Positions 43,768 through 52,851 of a stretch of 64,000 bases of DNA are shown here, piece after piece. A program made the position numbers and the translations under genes. The DNA is from Chrysogorgia sp. JL179-B06 (Eukaryota > Cnidaria > Anthozoa > Scleralcyonacea > Chrysogorgiidae). Numbering within the stretch: the stretch's first letter is position 1; the number at the start of each line of letters is the position of its first letter. The notes under the pieces are model-generated. The model made no database searches, was not told the DNA's origin, and was given only the letters and a program-made list of their open reading frames with translations. Location: contig JAYKKM010000473.1 in the NCBI GenBank assembly GCA_035772405.1, positions 436,001 to 500,000 on the forward strand, read 5' to 3'.

Positions 43768-45135
43768 CTACTTCAAGGTGTATTTGGTTACTAAATAGCC
43801 AGAGACCGCTGAGAACCCTAAGATTATCGCTAATGTTGTCGTGTCTGACTTACTTGTGGTGGTCGTAGTTATTTGATTGGTGGTGGCCACTGTTTTCTTC
43901 GCAGGTGGTGTAACTAGAGTTTCCAAGTGAAGTCCTACCGCTTGGTGGACTTTTCTATGCTTCGCTTTTGACGCTCGAAAGTTCAACCCGTCATTATACC
44001 CAAACGTCATCCCAGTTTCAGACGAAGTTCTTAGCACGTTATTGTAACCGACAATGGGGTCCTTTAACATAACCATGCTTCTGGGGATAAGCCAAGTATT
44101 AGGTGTCACAGCTGTGTCTAGCTTAACGTTGGTGGTACTAATCGCTTTATTCATAAGGTTGATCCAAACACTTGGCGAATACTGAACCACAGCGTTTTCA
44201 ACGATGTCTCTAAAGATTTGTTGGGTTTCTCGAGCACTGGCTCTAGTTCCCACAATGCTTTGCTTTGACCTCGCTTGGGCTCCAAGAATGGCGTACATGT
44301 AAACTTCAATCGATTGGTTTAGTAGTTCTTGTCCTAGTGGTGTGAACCCGTCAGAGTGTATTGGGCAATACCGACGATAATCACCTTGGATGTCTTTGAT
44401 GTATCTATTGTCAACATCAGTCAATGGTACGTGACCTTTCAAAAGTCGCCAGTCAGGGAGGTACAGTCTTAAGATGTTGTTAATGTCAACTTGACTCTTA
44501 CTCAAACGGAACATCACACGACGAATGGTGAAGTACACGTGAAACCTCATGAGACCCACGACTTGCTTTGGAACGTCGACGTGATAACTTAAGTTTTGTA
44601 GAGACACCCCTGAGCGGTATGTAGCGATGTACATACCTGCGATCGCTTGATAGTAACTCTCGAGTAGAGTCCAAACTGTGTTAACGTTACCACCAATCGC
44701 CTTGTCGTCGTAACGTTTTTTGGTGTCAATGAATATTTTCGGTAGATTTGATTTGAAGGAATTATTGTCGTCAACAAAGACGTCAAAATTGTGGGTTGGG
44801 TAATTTAGGACGTATGGTGGAAACGTCTCGACTTCTCTGTAGCTCTTGTGGGTCTCCGTCAGTAGTAACTTTGGGACACGCCCGTCGCTCGACCACATTT
44901 TTGGGAATCTTGGCGTGTTGCTAAGGAATTTTGTGAAGCCCTTGTTCTTCGTGAACTTTGATGACTTTATGTTTATCATGTCAGAGTACTTTGGACCCGA
45001 CTTGAAGTAAACGTCAACAGTCTTGACTGTTTTATTGTCGTCTGCGAGGTTGTACCCAAACTCAAACTTGTTTAATTGCGCGTTTGGAAATTCGCTAAGA
45101 AAAATTAGTTCACCTTGTTTTCTCTTTGTCAGCAT
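43768..45135 (-). CDS. Conserved 455-residue Polinton protein with C-terminal anchor
   Basis: Homologue of 5641-7287 but shorter at the N-terminus; it lacks roughly the first 90 residues of that protein. Conserved blocks: VLNYPTHNFDVFV, MRFHVYFTIRRV, LNQSIEVYMYAILGAQAR, VGYNNVLRT. A threonine-rich linker precedes a C-terminal hydrophobic segment (TLAIILGFSAVSGYLVTKYTL). The missing N-terminal part has a relative at 45181-45411, suggesting rearrangement of the divergent promoter region. Confidence 0.6.
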   Translation of the reverse strand: MLTKRKQGELIFLSEFPNAQLNKFEFGYNLADDNKTVKTVDVYFKSGPKYSDMINIKSSKFTKNKGFTKFLSNTPRFPKMWSSDGRVPKLLLTETHKSYREVETFPPYVLNYPTHNFDVFVDDNNSFKSNLPKIFIDTKKRYDDKAIGGNVNTVWTLLESYYQAIAGMYIATYRSGVSLQNLSYHVDVPKQVVGLMRFHVYFTIRRVMFRLSKSQVDINNILRLYLPDWRLLKGHVPLTDVDNRYIKDIQGDYRRYCPIHSDGFTPLGQELLNQSIEVYMYAILGAQARSKQSIVGTRASARETQQIFRDIVENAVVQYSPSVWINLMNKAISTTNVKLDTAVTPNTWLIPRSMVMLKDPIVGYNNVLRTSSETGMTFGYNDGLNFRASKAKHRKVHQAVGLHLETLVTPPAKKTVATTNQITTTTTSKSDTTTLAIILGFSAVSGYLVTKYTLK

Positions 45136-45180
45136 CTATAACACACGCTACATTATATATGGTCAGGGTCGTAGTGTTGA
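45136..45180 (+). other. Remnant of a minor capsid gene start
   Basis: At about 45160 the plus strand reads an ATG and codons for MVRVVVLIRG, matching the opening of the minor capsid gene at 7305, then runs into a stop. With the starts at 45424 and 46214 this makes three copies of the divergent promoter/gene-start unit. Confidence 0.55.
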
Positions 45181-45411
45181 TTAGAGGTCTGTGCTGAGGA
45201 TGTCGTTGTTTCTGAAATACACATCGACGCTCATGATTTTACCGTCTTGTAAAATATTTGGACAGAACTCGAATTTGTCTAGAGTAGTGTGAGGGTACTT
45301 TTTGATGAGGTCCGCCTTTGCGTCGTGTGCGGCCTTTGACGTGTTAGCCATCGCGAGTTTGTAGTGCTTTCCATAGTACTCACGAAGGGCTTTCTGCATA
45401 TAATATACCAT
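45181..45411 (-). pseudogene. N-terminal fragment of the 548-residue protein family
   Basis: 76 residues (KYPHTTLDKFEF and MSVDVYFRNNDILST) align with residues ~70-130 of 5641-7287 and with the N-terminus of 43768-45135. It lies head-to-head with the minor capsid gene across ACCATATGTTATACATA. Best read as a duplicated 5' piece carried with the promoter. Confidence 0.6.
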
Positions 45412-45423
45412 ATGTTATACATA

Positions 45424-46122
45424 ATGCGAAAGTTGACGGTATTCATTGAAGGCTTAGAAAAAGTTGTGTCTTTTGACAACAGCGTGATGGTTACGCATGA
45501 TAACCCATGCATTATGGTCAAGACAGCCACTGTGTTTTGGAACTATCATAACACGACAAATAACGACAGCATTCTGTTCATTACGCTGGATAGTTCTTAT
45601 GCTCCCCATCAGGTGGAGATTAAAGTGGGTGAAGGGCACTTTAGCTTCGACACATTAGCCAAAGTTTTAAAACACAAGTCTAGCGAGCTTAAGGCGGATC
45701 TTAAGATAGAGAAACTAACACCCACGGGTAAATGTAGGGTCATGAGTAGTGTCCCAGTTGTGTTAGAGACTATCGGGCCTCTACTAGGTTTCGCGGAGGG
45801 TGGGATTATTAGAACTGGCTCACAGTGGCACACTAGCCCAAACGAGGTCGATATGTACAGAGGTCTGAAGTACATAGAGATCTCATGTGATATTGTTGAC
45901 TCTGATAACAATGTGGGTACTGATGGGAAGCGTAGTAATGTGATCACGACGTTACCAATACCCACCGGACAGTCTTTGAAGGGGTCAGTACAACGTCATG
46001 TAGACATCGAGTCCAAGGTGGGTATTAAAAAAGGTGTTTACTCAAGTATGACGTTTCGCGTCAAACCAAATAATGGCGATCTTAAAATTGGTGCAGTGCT
46101 ATTGGAATTGTATATTGTGTGA
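45424..46122 (+). CDS. Minor capsid (penton-type) protein, copy 1
   Basis: 232 residues from the ATG at 45424. Conserved blocks: VKTATVFWNY, LGFAEGG, NEVDMYRGLKYIEI, LPIPTGQSLKGSVQ, and ending IGAVLLELYIV. Homologous to 7305-7949 and duplicated at 46214-46887. It fits the small jelly-roll minor capsid protein of Polintons by length and motif pattern. Intact. Confidence 0.68.
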   Translation: MRKLTVFIEGLEKVVSFDNSVMVTHDNPCIMVKTATVFWNYHNTTNNDSILFITLDSSYAPHQVEIKVGEGHFSFDTLAKVLKHKSSELKADLKIEKLTPTGKCRVMSSVPVVLETIGPLLGFAEGGIIRTGSQWHTSPNEVDMYRGLKYIEISCDIVDSDNNVGTDGKRSNVITTLPIPTGQSLKGSVQRHVDIESKVGIKKGVYSSMTFRVKPNNGDLKIGAVLLELYIV

Positions 46123-46213
46123 ATTATGTGGAGCTTGGCGTGTAGCCTTCGGTGTGTTCGCCATCGCACGCTTGTAGTACTTTCTGCATAAAATATACCA
46201 TATGTTATACATA

Positions 46214-46887
46214 ATGCGAAAGTTGACGGTGTTCATTGAAGGTGTAGAAAAAGTTGTGTCTTTTGACAACAGTGTGATGATCACGCATGATAACCCACGC
46301 ATTATGGTCAAGACAGCCACTGTGTTTTGGGACTATGACAACGTATTGGCAAACGCGACCAACTTTTTCCTTCGATAGTCCTCTCACTGATCTCAGTGCC
46401 TCAAGGACACTATAGCTTCAACGCGTTGGTTGAGTTCATGAAGCTTCAGCTCCCCGGCGTGGGGCAAAGTCTTGAAATAGAGAAAACTCTATCTGGTGGA
46501 TGTAGAGTGAAGACTACAGCCTTGTTAAGGTTGCGGGGAGTTGGGCCCCTTCTTGGCTTTGCGGAAAACACGTTAATCCAAAGGAAGCGGTGGCATGTCA
46601 GCCCAAACAAGGTTGATATGTACAGAGGTCTGAAGTACATAGAAGTTTCATGTGACATTGTTGACTCTGAGAGCAACGTGGGTGTTGATGGGAAGCGCAG
46701 CGATGTGATCACAACGTTGCCAATACCCACTGAACAGTCTTTGAAGGGGTCAGCGCAACGCCATGTGGATATTGAGTCAAAGGTGGGCATTAAAAAAGGT
46801 GTTTACTCAAGTATGACGTTTCGCGTCAAACCAAATAACAATAGTCTCAAAATTGGCGCGGTGCTATTGGAACTGTATATTGTGTGA
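46214..46887 (+). pseudogene. Minor capsid protein, copy 2, frameshifted
   Basis: Same opening as copy 1 (MRKLTVFIEGVEKVV) and almost the same second half (LGFAEN to GAVLLELYIV). The frame is lost near 46366 in a short T-run and resumes at about 46390. The spacer before it (46123-46213) contains a decayed copy of the integrase start and of the divergent promoter. This shows that the unit promoter-gene-integrase start was tandemly duplicated. Confidence 0.8.
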
Positions 46888-46892
46888 ATTAT

Positions 46893-47996
46893 ATGGAGCT
46901 TGGTGTGGAGACAGAACAAGGGTTGAGAGACATTTACTACAATCCTAAGACAGGGTACAGTGGTGTAGAGAGGTTGTATCAAAACGCATTGGGAGACGGA
47001 TTGAAAGTAACTAGAAAAACAGTGGAAGAATGGTTGACAGCGCAGGACACCTACACTAGGTACAAACCTATTGTGAGAAGACATAAATTCCGTGCGACTT
47101 TTGTTGGGTTTCTTGGTGAAGAGCTCCAAATGGACTTAGTGGACATGAGTAAGTACTCAAAACAGAATGGTGGTTATTATTGGATATTGACAGGCATTGA
47201 AATATTGAGTAGATACGCTTTTGGAATTGCAGTTTACAGAAAAGACACTAAGAACATGACTAAGGCTGTTGGGGAGTTATTGAATGACTTCAAAGATCGG
47301 TTTGGGGTCGCACCTAAGTTAGCGCAATTTGACGATGGACTTGAGTTCTACAACGTTGGTGTGAAAAGTTTGTTGGAAAAACACGGTGTTGAATATTTCA
47401 GCACTAAGAGCGATAAAAAGGCTGCCGTTGTTGAGCGTTTTAATAGAAGTCTGAAGAGTATTATGTGGAAGTACTTTTATACCCGTGGGACGTACAAATG
47501 GGTTGACGTTTTGGATCAGTTTGTAAGCAATTACAATAGCAATGTGAATCGCAGCATTATGATGAAGCCGAAGGATGTCGATAAGTCAAATGAAGGTGAA
47601 GTGTGGACCACTTTGTTTGGTCACCAATTTGCAGACAACCCATTACCAAAGTTCAAGATTGGTCAATCAGTGAGAATTAGTAAATACAAGAGCGTGTTCA
47701 CAAAGGGCTATGAAGCCAACTTCACTGAAGAGCTGTTTAAAGTGGTAAAGGTTATTCGTGGTGACCCAAATGTGTACGAAATTGAGGATCACACCGGTGA
47801 ACAGATTATTGGTAAATTTTATGAACAGGAATTATCGCTAGTCAATAAGAAACCTGGTGACGATGTGTACAGAGTTGAAAAGGTGTTGAAAAGAAAGAAA
47901 GTCAGAGGGAAGAAGATGGCGCTGGTCAAATGGTTGGGTTATGAGAGCAAACATAATTCGTGGATACCAGAAAGCGATATTCAAAATGTGAGTTAA
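46893..47996 (+). CDS. Chromodomain integrase (DDE, retroviral type)
   Basis: 367 residues from the ATG at 46893. The rve core has candidate catalytic residues in QMDLVDM (D81/D84), QFDDG (D147) and VVERFNR (E181). A C-terminal chromodomain (MALVKWLGYESKHNSWIPESDI, about 337-362) may tether integration to methylated histone marks. It would cut and join the TIR ends, giving the 6-bp duplication. Intact, unlike the copy-1 gene. Confidence 0.93.
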   Translation: MELGVETEQGLRDIYYNPKTGYSGVERLYQNALGDGLKVTRKTVEEWLTAQDTYTRYKPIVRRHKFRATFVGFLGEELQMDLVDMSKYSKQNGGYYWILTGIEILSRYAFGIAVYRKDTKNMTKAVGELLNDFKDRFGVAPKLAQFDDGLEFYNVGVKSLLEKHGVEYFSTKSDKKAAVVERFNRSLKSIMWKYFYTRGTYKWVDVLDQFVSNYNSNVNRSIMMKPKDVDKSNEGEVWTTLFGHQFADNPLPKFKIGQSVRISKYKSVFTKGYEANFTEELFKVVKVIRGDPNVYEIEDHTGEQIIGKFYEQELSLVNKKPGDDVYRVEKVLKRKKVRGKKMALVKWLGYESKHNSWIPESDIQNVS

Positions 47997-48002
47997 TGTA
48001 GT

Positions 48003-48953
48003 ATGACTGAAAGTGGTTTCGACAACCTTGAGATGGGTAGCTCTAACGAATACAAAGATGTCGCCGACGACGAACTAGAGCGTAGTCTTGAAAAAGCCAC
48101 TAAAGATAGCGAGCTAGCTTGGGACGACCCAAACGTTGCAGTCGGCGAGAGAGTTAGACTAACTAAAGTGAGGAGTGGGCTGGCTCGCGAACATGGTAGA
48201 AGGGAGCGTCAACGCGTGGAGGAGGCCTTTAGCAATGTCGAGACGCGGATTAATGACAACGCAAAAGACTACGAAGACGTTGCGAGGAGTGCGCCATTGT
48301 TAGACACCACACACGCAGAGTACGTCGACATACTTGGGCTAACACCAATCGAGAACCGCGAGTTAAATGCGCTACTGAACCCAAGCGAGAGTGTGACGTC
48401 TGAGTCAAGAATAGGTGATACTGGTACATTGCAAACACGAGTAGACTATTTTCGAGAAGCGATAGACAAAGCGGGCGAGAGAATGGCAGAGCTTGGTAAA
48501 AAAGATCTCGCGACTGTGGGGGGTGAAGAGCATATTAATCTAGCTGAAAGAGTGATTGGACTCATACAGGCTAGAGACATGATTATTGAACAGCGACAAA
48601 TAGAGGAGGTTAGAGCGCGACAAGAGATTGATATTGACAGATTGCAGAAGTTCAAGAAGTGGGCTAGAGAAAATATGGTTGGGATGAGTGCTTTAGCGAT
48701 TTCAGTAGCTGCAATTGTGACGACTGTTATTATCGCTGGGAGGTCTAACGTTATGAAAGGCGCTATAGTCACGAGGTCGTTCGCACAGGCTGCTAAAAAC
48801 GCGATAATGAAGATGGGCCCATGGGCTGTTGGGTTGGCTAATTTAGTTTACGACGCGCTGGTGGCAGGCGCAAAGGGTTTAGCTTGGTTAGCTCAAAATC
48901 TATGGGTGTTTGCGGTGACATTCGCGTGGCTTGCGTACAATTATCTAAACTAG
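48003..48953 (+). CDS. Membrane virion-like protein, short duplicate
   Basis: 316 residues, a shorter relative of the next gene. It keeps the N-terminal motif (GFDNLEM), the central block (LGLTPIENRELNALLNPSESV), and the C-terminal hydrophobic region (MSALAISVAAIVTTVIIAGRS, then NLWVFAVTFAWLAYNYL), but lacks about 160 central residues. Intact frame. Retained open frames suggest both duplicates were functional for some time. Confidence 0.65.
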   Translation: MTESGFDNLEMGSSNEYKDVADDELERSLEKATKDSELAWDDPNVAVGERVRLTKVRSGLAREHGRRERQRVEEAFSNVETRINDNAKDYEDVARSAPLLDTTHAEYVDILGLTPIENRELNALLNPSESVTSESRIGDTGTLQTRVDYFREAIDKAGERMAELGKKDLATVGGEEHINLAERVIGLIQARDMIIEQRQIEEVRARQEIDIDRLQKFKKWARENMVGMSALAISVAAIVTTVIIAGRSNVMKGAIVTRSFAQAAKNAIMKMGPWAVGLANLVYDALVAGAKGLAWLAQNLWVFAVTFAWLAYNYLN

Positions 48954-48956
48954 AGA

Positions 48957-49012
48957 GAAAATGTGATTCGTGGGAGTCAGAGAGCGATATTCAAAATGTG
49001 AGCTAATGTAAT
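48957..49012 (+). repeat. Decayed copy of the integrase 3' end
   Basis: The spacer between the two related genes contains AGCGATATTCAAAATGTGAG, identical to the end of the integrase gene at 47974-47993. It marks the boundary of a tandem duplication. Confidence 0.85.
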
Positions 49013-50458
49013 ATGGCTAAAGGTGGGGGAGTTTTTGACGAGATTGGGATGAAGGACTTCGATAGACTTGATAGGTACACCGATGATCAAATAAGTGACG
49101 AACTTGAAAAAGTCACTCGAGACTATAATTTAATCACCGACAAGTATGGCGATGATGGCGGCGACGACATGCCAGACATTGTGCGTGTCGAGTATGGTAA
49201 ATTGCGTGAGAGAGTGGATAAATTACAGTACGAATATGATAGAAGGTTTCAAGAAGAAGAGACGCCATTTATCGACACTAACGATGGTAAGACGGTGACA
49301 ATAAGGGGGACTAACACAGAAGTCTCAGCGGTAGAGTTTGTTGAGCAGGAACCGTATGGTGACGTCAATGACGAAAGTTTCAGTATAGCTTTTAAAGAGG
49401 GGGAGGAAATTGAGAGAAGACTGGGTGAACTAAAAACGCTCAACAGAGAGTTAATAAAAAACGAAGTAAAAAGAATCAAGCTGCTAAACGAGAAAATAAA
49501 CAAGTTGAGTGGGAAAACACTTGGCCAGGACGACGCGTCAAGGGAGATAGTCAACAGGTCGTGGGTTACGGACTCAGAGGCTATTCTTTTCAAACCAATA
49601 GGCATACATGGTAAGTATGGAGGACCCAGGCTAATTCTAAAGCCTAAAGGAGACGATTTGATCTACAGTAGAGATAGCAATAGTAAAAAGGCTATTAAGC
49701 AGTTTAAAGAGCTAGTTAAACAAATCCCTAAGAGTGCAGAAACAACAGTTGCCACAACAGAAGCAACCCTAGATGACTTCCCAGTAATTGACACAAAAGT
49801 GGGTTACGCCGACATACGTGGACTATCACATAAAGAAAACCGCGAACATAATGGTGTGCTTAACCCAAGCGATAGCGTGTTGCGTGAATCGAGAATAGGT
49901 GACACTGGTGCGTTGCAAATTCAAGCAGACCATTATCAGGAAGCGATAAATAAAACGAGTAGGAAAATGACAGAGCTTGATACAAAAAATAAGCAAAGTG
50001 GTCTTACGAGTGACGAAAAGCTAGAGTACGACGGTTTGCTTACTAGAGAGGTGGGACTCACGCAAGCCAGAGAAGAAGTCGTAGAAAAGCGGCGAATAGA
50101 AGAGGTTAGAGCGCAACAAGAAGTCGACATTGACAGGTTTCAGAAATTTAAGGAATGGGCTAAAGAAAATATGGTTGGGTTGAGCGCTGTAGCAATTTCA
50201 GTGGCTGGGATTATAACAACAATTATTATCGCTGGGAGGTCTGCTGTCATGAAAGGCGCTATGGCCACGAGGTCGTTCGCACAGGCTGTTAAGAACGCGA
50301 TAACGAAGATGGGTCCATGGGCTGTCGGGTTGGCTAACTTAGTTTACAATATGTTGACGTTGGGTGCGAAGGGTCTCGCATGGTTGGCTCAAAATCTGTG
50401 GGTGCTCGCGGTGGTACTTGCGTGGTTCGCTTATGATTATTACAAGCTAAAATGGTAG
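49013..50458 (+). CDS. Large protein with C-terminal hydrophobic region
   Basis: 481 residues, orthologue of 9041-10513. N-terminus GGGVFDEIGMKDFDRLDRYTD, shared blocks PYGDVNDESFSIAF, IVNRSWVTDSEAILFKP and IYSRDSNSKKAIKQFKELV, then the C-terminal membrane region (LSAVAISVAGIITTIIIAG, an amphipathic alanine-rich stretch, and NLWVLAVVLAWFAYDYY). Intact. A membrane-interacting virion component is a hypothesis. Confidence 0.68.
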   Translation: MAKGGGVFDEIGMKDFDRLDRYTDDQISDELEKVTRDYNLITDKYGDDGGDDMPDIVRVEYGKLRERVDKLQYEYDRRFQEEETPFIDTNDGKTVTIRGTNTEVSAVEFVEQEPYGDVNDESFSIAFKEGEEIERRLGELKTLNRELIKNEVKRIKLLNEKINKLSGKTLGQDDASREIVNRSWVTDSEAILFKPIGIHGKYGGPRLILKPKGDDLIYSRDSNSKKAIKQFKELVKQIPKSAETTVATTEATLDDFPVIDTKVGYADIRGLSHKENREHNGVLNPSDSVLRESRIGDTGALQIQADHYQEAINKTSRKMTELDTKNKQSGLTSDEKLEYDGLLTREVGLTQAREEVVEKRRIEEVRAQQEVDIDRFQKFKEWAKENMVGLSAVAISVAGIITTIIIAGRSAVMKGAMATRSFAQAVKNAITKMGPWAVGLANLVYNMLTLGAKGLAWLAQNLWVLAVVLAWFAYDYYKLKW

Positions 50459-50481
50459 TAACGAAATATATGTAAAGGTAT

Positions 50482-51720
50482 ATGAACGCCACGTCAGCAG
50501 AGTTGAGCCCTGGTTTTAGACGAGCGACTATGGGTGGTATAAAAGGGGTGAGAACACAGCATGTGATCACGTTGAACCCTAATAAAGTCAGTCCTGGCGA
50601 GGAACTTTACATTGATATACCGAAGCTTAAGGTTAGCAGCTGTTTGGTGCCTGGATCGTTGGGTCTAGTGTTCGACTTCAAGAACGCAAACGTCAAAAGC
50701 TGGTTCTTGAATAATGTTAGCAAGTTGTTGGTTGAGAAACTTGTTGTGAGACTAGCTGGAGAAACTGTGTACGACAACAATGGGGAAAACTACACTGGTG
50801 TTTATCGCGACCTTTGGGAAAGTGTCACCGTGCGAGACCAAATGATTGACTATGGTGTTGGTGGTGAGAACTTGAGAAAGTTAATTTCTAAGGATGACAG
50901 TGGTGCGACGAGTGGGAACGTCGCTAAAGTTAGTGACGCGTTAATGTTTGGTGTGATTGGAACGAAACAGCGGATTAAGCTCGGCAAGATCATGAACGAC
51001 CACGGGTTGTACGCTCCTTTTAGCATGAACAACAACTTGCAGTATGTGATCACACTTCCGAAGGCCACAGACATCATGGTGGCACAATCCGGTAGCGCTG
51101 TGGGTGGGTACACTCTGGAGAACCTCGAGCTTGAGTACGAGACGATTGATAACCAGGAGCTCGCTGATGAGATAGCGTCGGGTTACGCAAGTGGTCGTAG
51201 TCTGTCGTACGAGCACGTTACGTTGATGAAAACCACTGAATGGGACAAAGGCACGACCATTGTGAATGAAAATGTTAATCTACCAAGAAAAAGCATGAAG
51301 GCAATCGTGTTGCTATTCACGAATAAGGTGCGAACAGACAGTGAGGAGTTTCTTTACCCAAATATCGAGAGTGTTAAAGTCACGATTGAAGGTGTGCCAA
51401 ATAGTGTGTACTCGCAAGGCATCCCAAAGTCGAAGTTCTATGCAGAAGCGAAACGATTGTTTGGGTTGAGTGAAGAACACGCTCAGTTCATGACCATACA
51501 GAAATTCTATAAAAATAGTTTTGCGTTGGTCATTGACTTGAGGAGTGTTCAAGATAATTACAACGTCGCCACTGGTAAAAAAATTGTGAACACACAATCT
51601 GGCGTGCTCCTTGAGATCACTAAAAAAGCGACGACTGCAAATGTCATGTGTAGGGTGTTTGTGATAAGCGATGGGTTGGTCAACTTTATGAACAATGGGT
51701 TGCAATCAATCCAGTATTAA
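50482..51720 (+). CDS. Major capsid protein (double jelly-roll type)
   Basis: 412 residues, intact. Start SPGFRRATMGGIKGVRTQHV, then LNPNKVSPGEELYIDIP, FKNANVKSWFLNN, VRLAGETVYDNNGEN, and a C-terminal FYKNSFALVIDLRS and MCRVFVISDGLVNFM. It belongs to the invertebrate F54H12.2-like family, interpreted as the Polinton major capsid protein that would form hexon-like trimers. The gene lies between the membrane protein and ATPase genes, as in copy 1. The fold is not verifiable by eye. Confidence 0.8.
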   Translation: MNATSAELSPGFRRATMGGIKGVRTQHVITLNPNKVSPGEELYIDIPKLKVSSCLVPGSLGLVFDFKNANVKSWFLNNVSKLLVEKLVVRLAGETVYDNNGENYTGVYRDLWESVTVRDQMIDYGVGGENLRKLISKDDSGATSGNVAKVSDALMFGVIGTKQRIKLGKIMNDHGLYAPFSMNNNLQYVITLPKATDIMVAQSGSAVGGYTLENLELEYETIDNQELADEIASGYASGRSLSYEHVTLMKTTEWDKGTTIVNENVNLPRKSMKAIVLLFTNKVRTDSEEFLYPNIESVKVTIEGVPNSVYSQGIPKSKFYAEAKRLFGLSEEHAQFMTIQKFYKNSFALVIDLRSVQDNYNVATGKKIVNTQSGVLLEITKKATTANVMCRVFVISDGLVNFMNNGLQSIQY

Positions 51721-51735
51721 ATCAAACGTGAGTTA

Positions 51736-52335
51736 ATGGAGACTCCGTTTAATATGTTAATTGTTGGTATGACAGCTTGTGGTAAGACGCATTATTTGCT
51801 GGAAACATTGGAATCTGAGTACTTTAGTAAATTTGACTACATTGTGTTGATTTGTCCTACTTTCGAGTGGAACAAAGCATATCAAGATTGGAGATACATA
51901 CGTGACCCTGACGTGTTAGCGATAGACTGCGCGCAGGATAGTGTTGACGCTGTTCTCAAGTGTGTGGCAAATGTTTTTAAAGGCACTAACACTCTGATTG
52001 TGTTGGACGACTGTGCGAGCTCTCAAGATGTTAAGAATAGGACTAGTCAATTGGTCAACTTGGCTTTTAGCGCGCGACATTTTATGTTGAGCGTTATTGT
52101 CGTCACACAACAACTGACGTCGATCGCAAAACCGTACAGAGAAAATATTAGTAAGCTTGTTTGCTTCTACTGCCCGAGTAGGAGTGATATGAAGGTCGTT
52201 ATCGATGATTACCTTGGAGACATTAGCAGAGAAAAATCGTCGGCGATTGTGACCGCATTAAAAAATAATAAGTACGCTAGACTAGAAATCTCACTGCGCT
52301 ATCCATACAGTCACGAAGTTGTTATTCCGCAATAA
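51736..52335 (+). CDS. A32/FtsK-HerA-type DNA-packaging ATPase
   Basis: 199 residues, intact. Walker A GMTACGKTH (11-19), Walker B LIVLDDC (87-93) and a VVTQQL sensor (122-127) match the genome-packaging ATPase shared by Polintons and many double jelly-roll viruses. It follows the MCP by 15 bp. Confidence 0.92.
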   Translation: METPFNMLIVGMTACGKTHYLLETLESEYFSKFDYIVLICPTFEWNKAYQDWRYIRDPDVLAIDCAQDSVDAVLKCVANVFKGTNTLIVLDDCASSQDVKNRTSQLVNLAFSARHFMLSVIVVTQQLTSIAKPYRENISKLVCFYCPSRSDMKVVIDDYLGDISREKSSAIVTALKNNKYARLEISLRYPYSHEVVIPQ

Positions 52336-52338
52336 AAT

Positions 52339-52851
52339 ATGGGTATAAGTAATAGCGTGATGGTAAAACGCAAAAGTGAAGAAAATCCTACGATTGAGGA
52401 GTTAGTTGAGGAGACTGGCGACGCCTCAACTGTGGAAGACAACGTTGACGTTAGGAGATCCGAACTTATTAGACTGTCTGGTGACGGTGTGGTGAGTCAG
52501 TCTGAAGCGTACATTAAAAAAGCATCCGCGAAGGTTATCGACAAGATATGGCGCCAATATGAGTTGAAGAGAATGGAGATCGCAAACGCTTTTCTCACCG
52601 ACTTGTTAATCAGCAAATTCGCTAGCTTACTGGATGGGTTGAACGCTATTGAAAATCCTGACGAACTAAACGACGAGTTGCAGAAAGACCCGCTATTAAA
52701 AAAAGACGTCGAGAGCATTGTCGCGATTGTGACACCGTATGTGCCTTTCTTGGGCTTGTTGTCGGGAGGAATCACAACGTCGAAATATGTGTACGATCAC
52801 CATTTTAGGAGTGAGGTGGTAGACACTGAGAGTAGTGAGCAAACGGACTAA
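52339..52851 (+). CDS. Acidic helical Polinton protein
   Basis: 170 residues from the first ATG, or 163 from the ATG at 52360, which aligns with the start of the copy-1 homologue (12498). Conserved blocks: KAYIKKASAKVIDKI-like, ANAFLTDLLISKFASLLDGLNAIE, and PFLGLLSGGITTSKY. The 3' end lies inside the right TIR. If the first ATG were used, MGISNS would offer a myristoylation-like start. Function unknown. Confidence 0.62.
   Translation: MGISNSVMVKRKSEENPTIEELVEETGDASTVEDNVDVRRSELIRLSGDGVVSQSEAYIKKASAKVIDKIWRQYELKRMEIANAFLTDLLISKFASLLDGLNAIENPDELNDELQKDPLLKKDVESIVAIVTPYVPFLGLLSGGITTSKYVYDHHFRSEVVDTESSEQTD

Noticed and set aside
52339..52359. N-myristoylation start MGISNS of the last Polinton gene
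   Set aside because: The copy-1 homologue starts at the position equivalent to the downstream ATG (52360), so the extra seven residues are doubtful.
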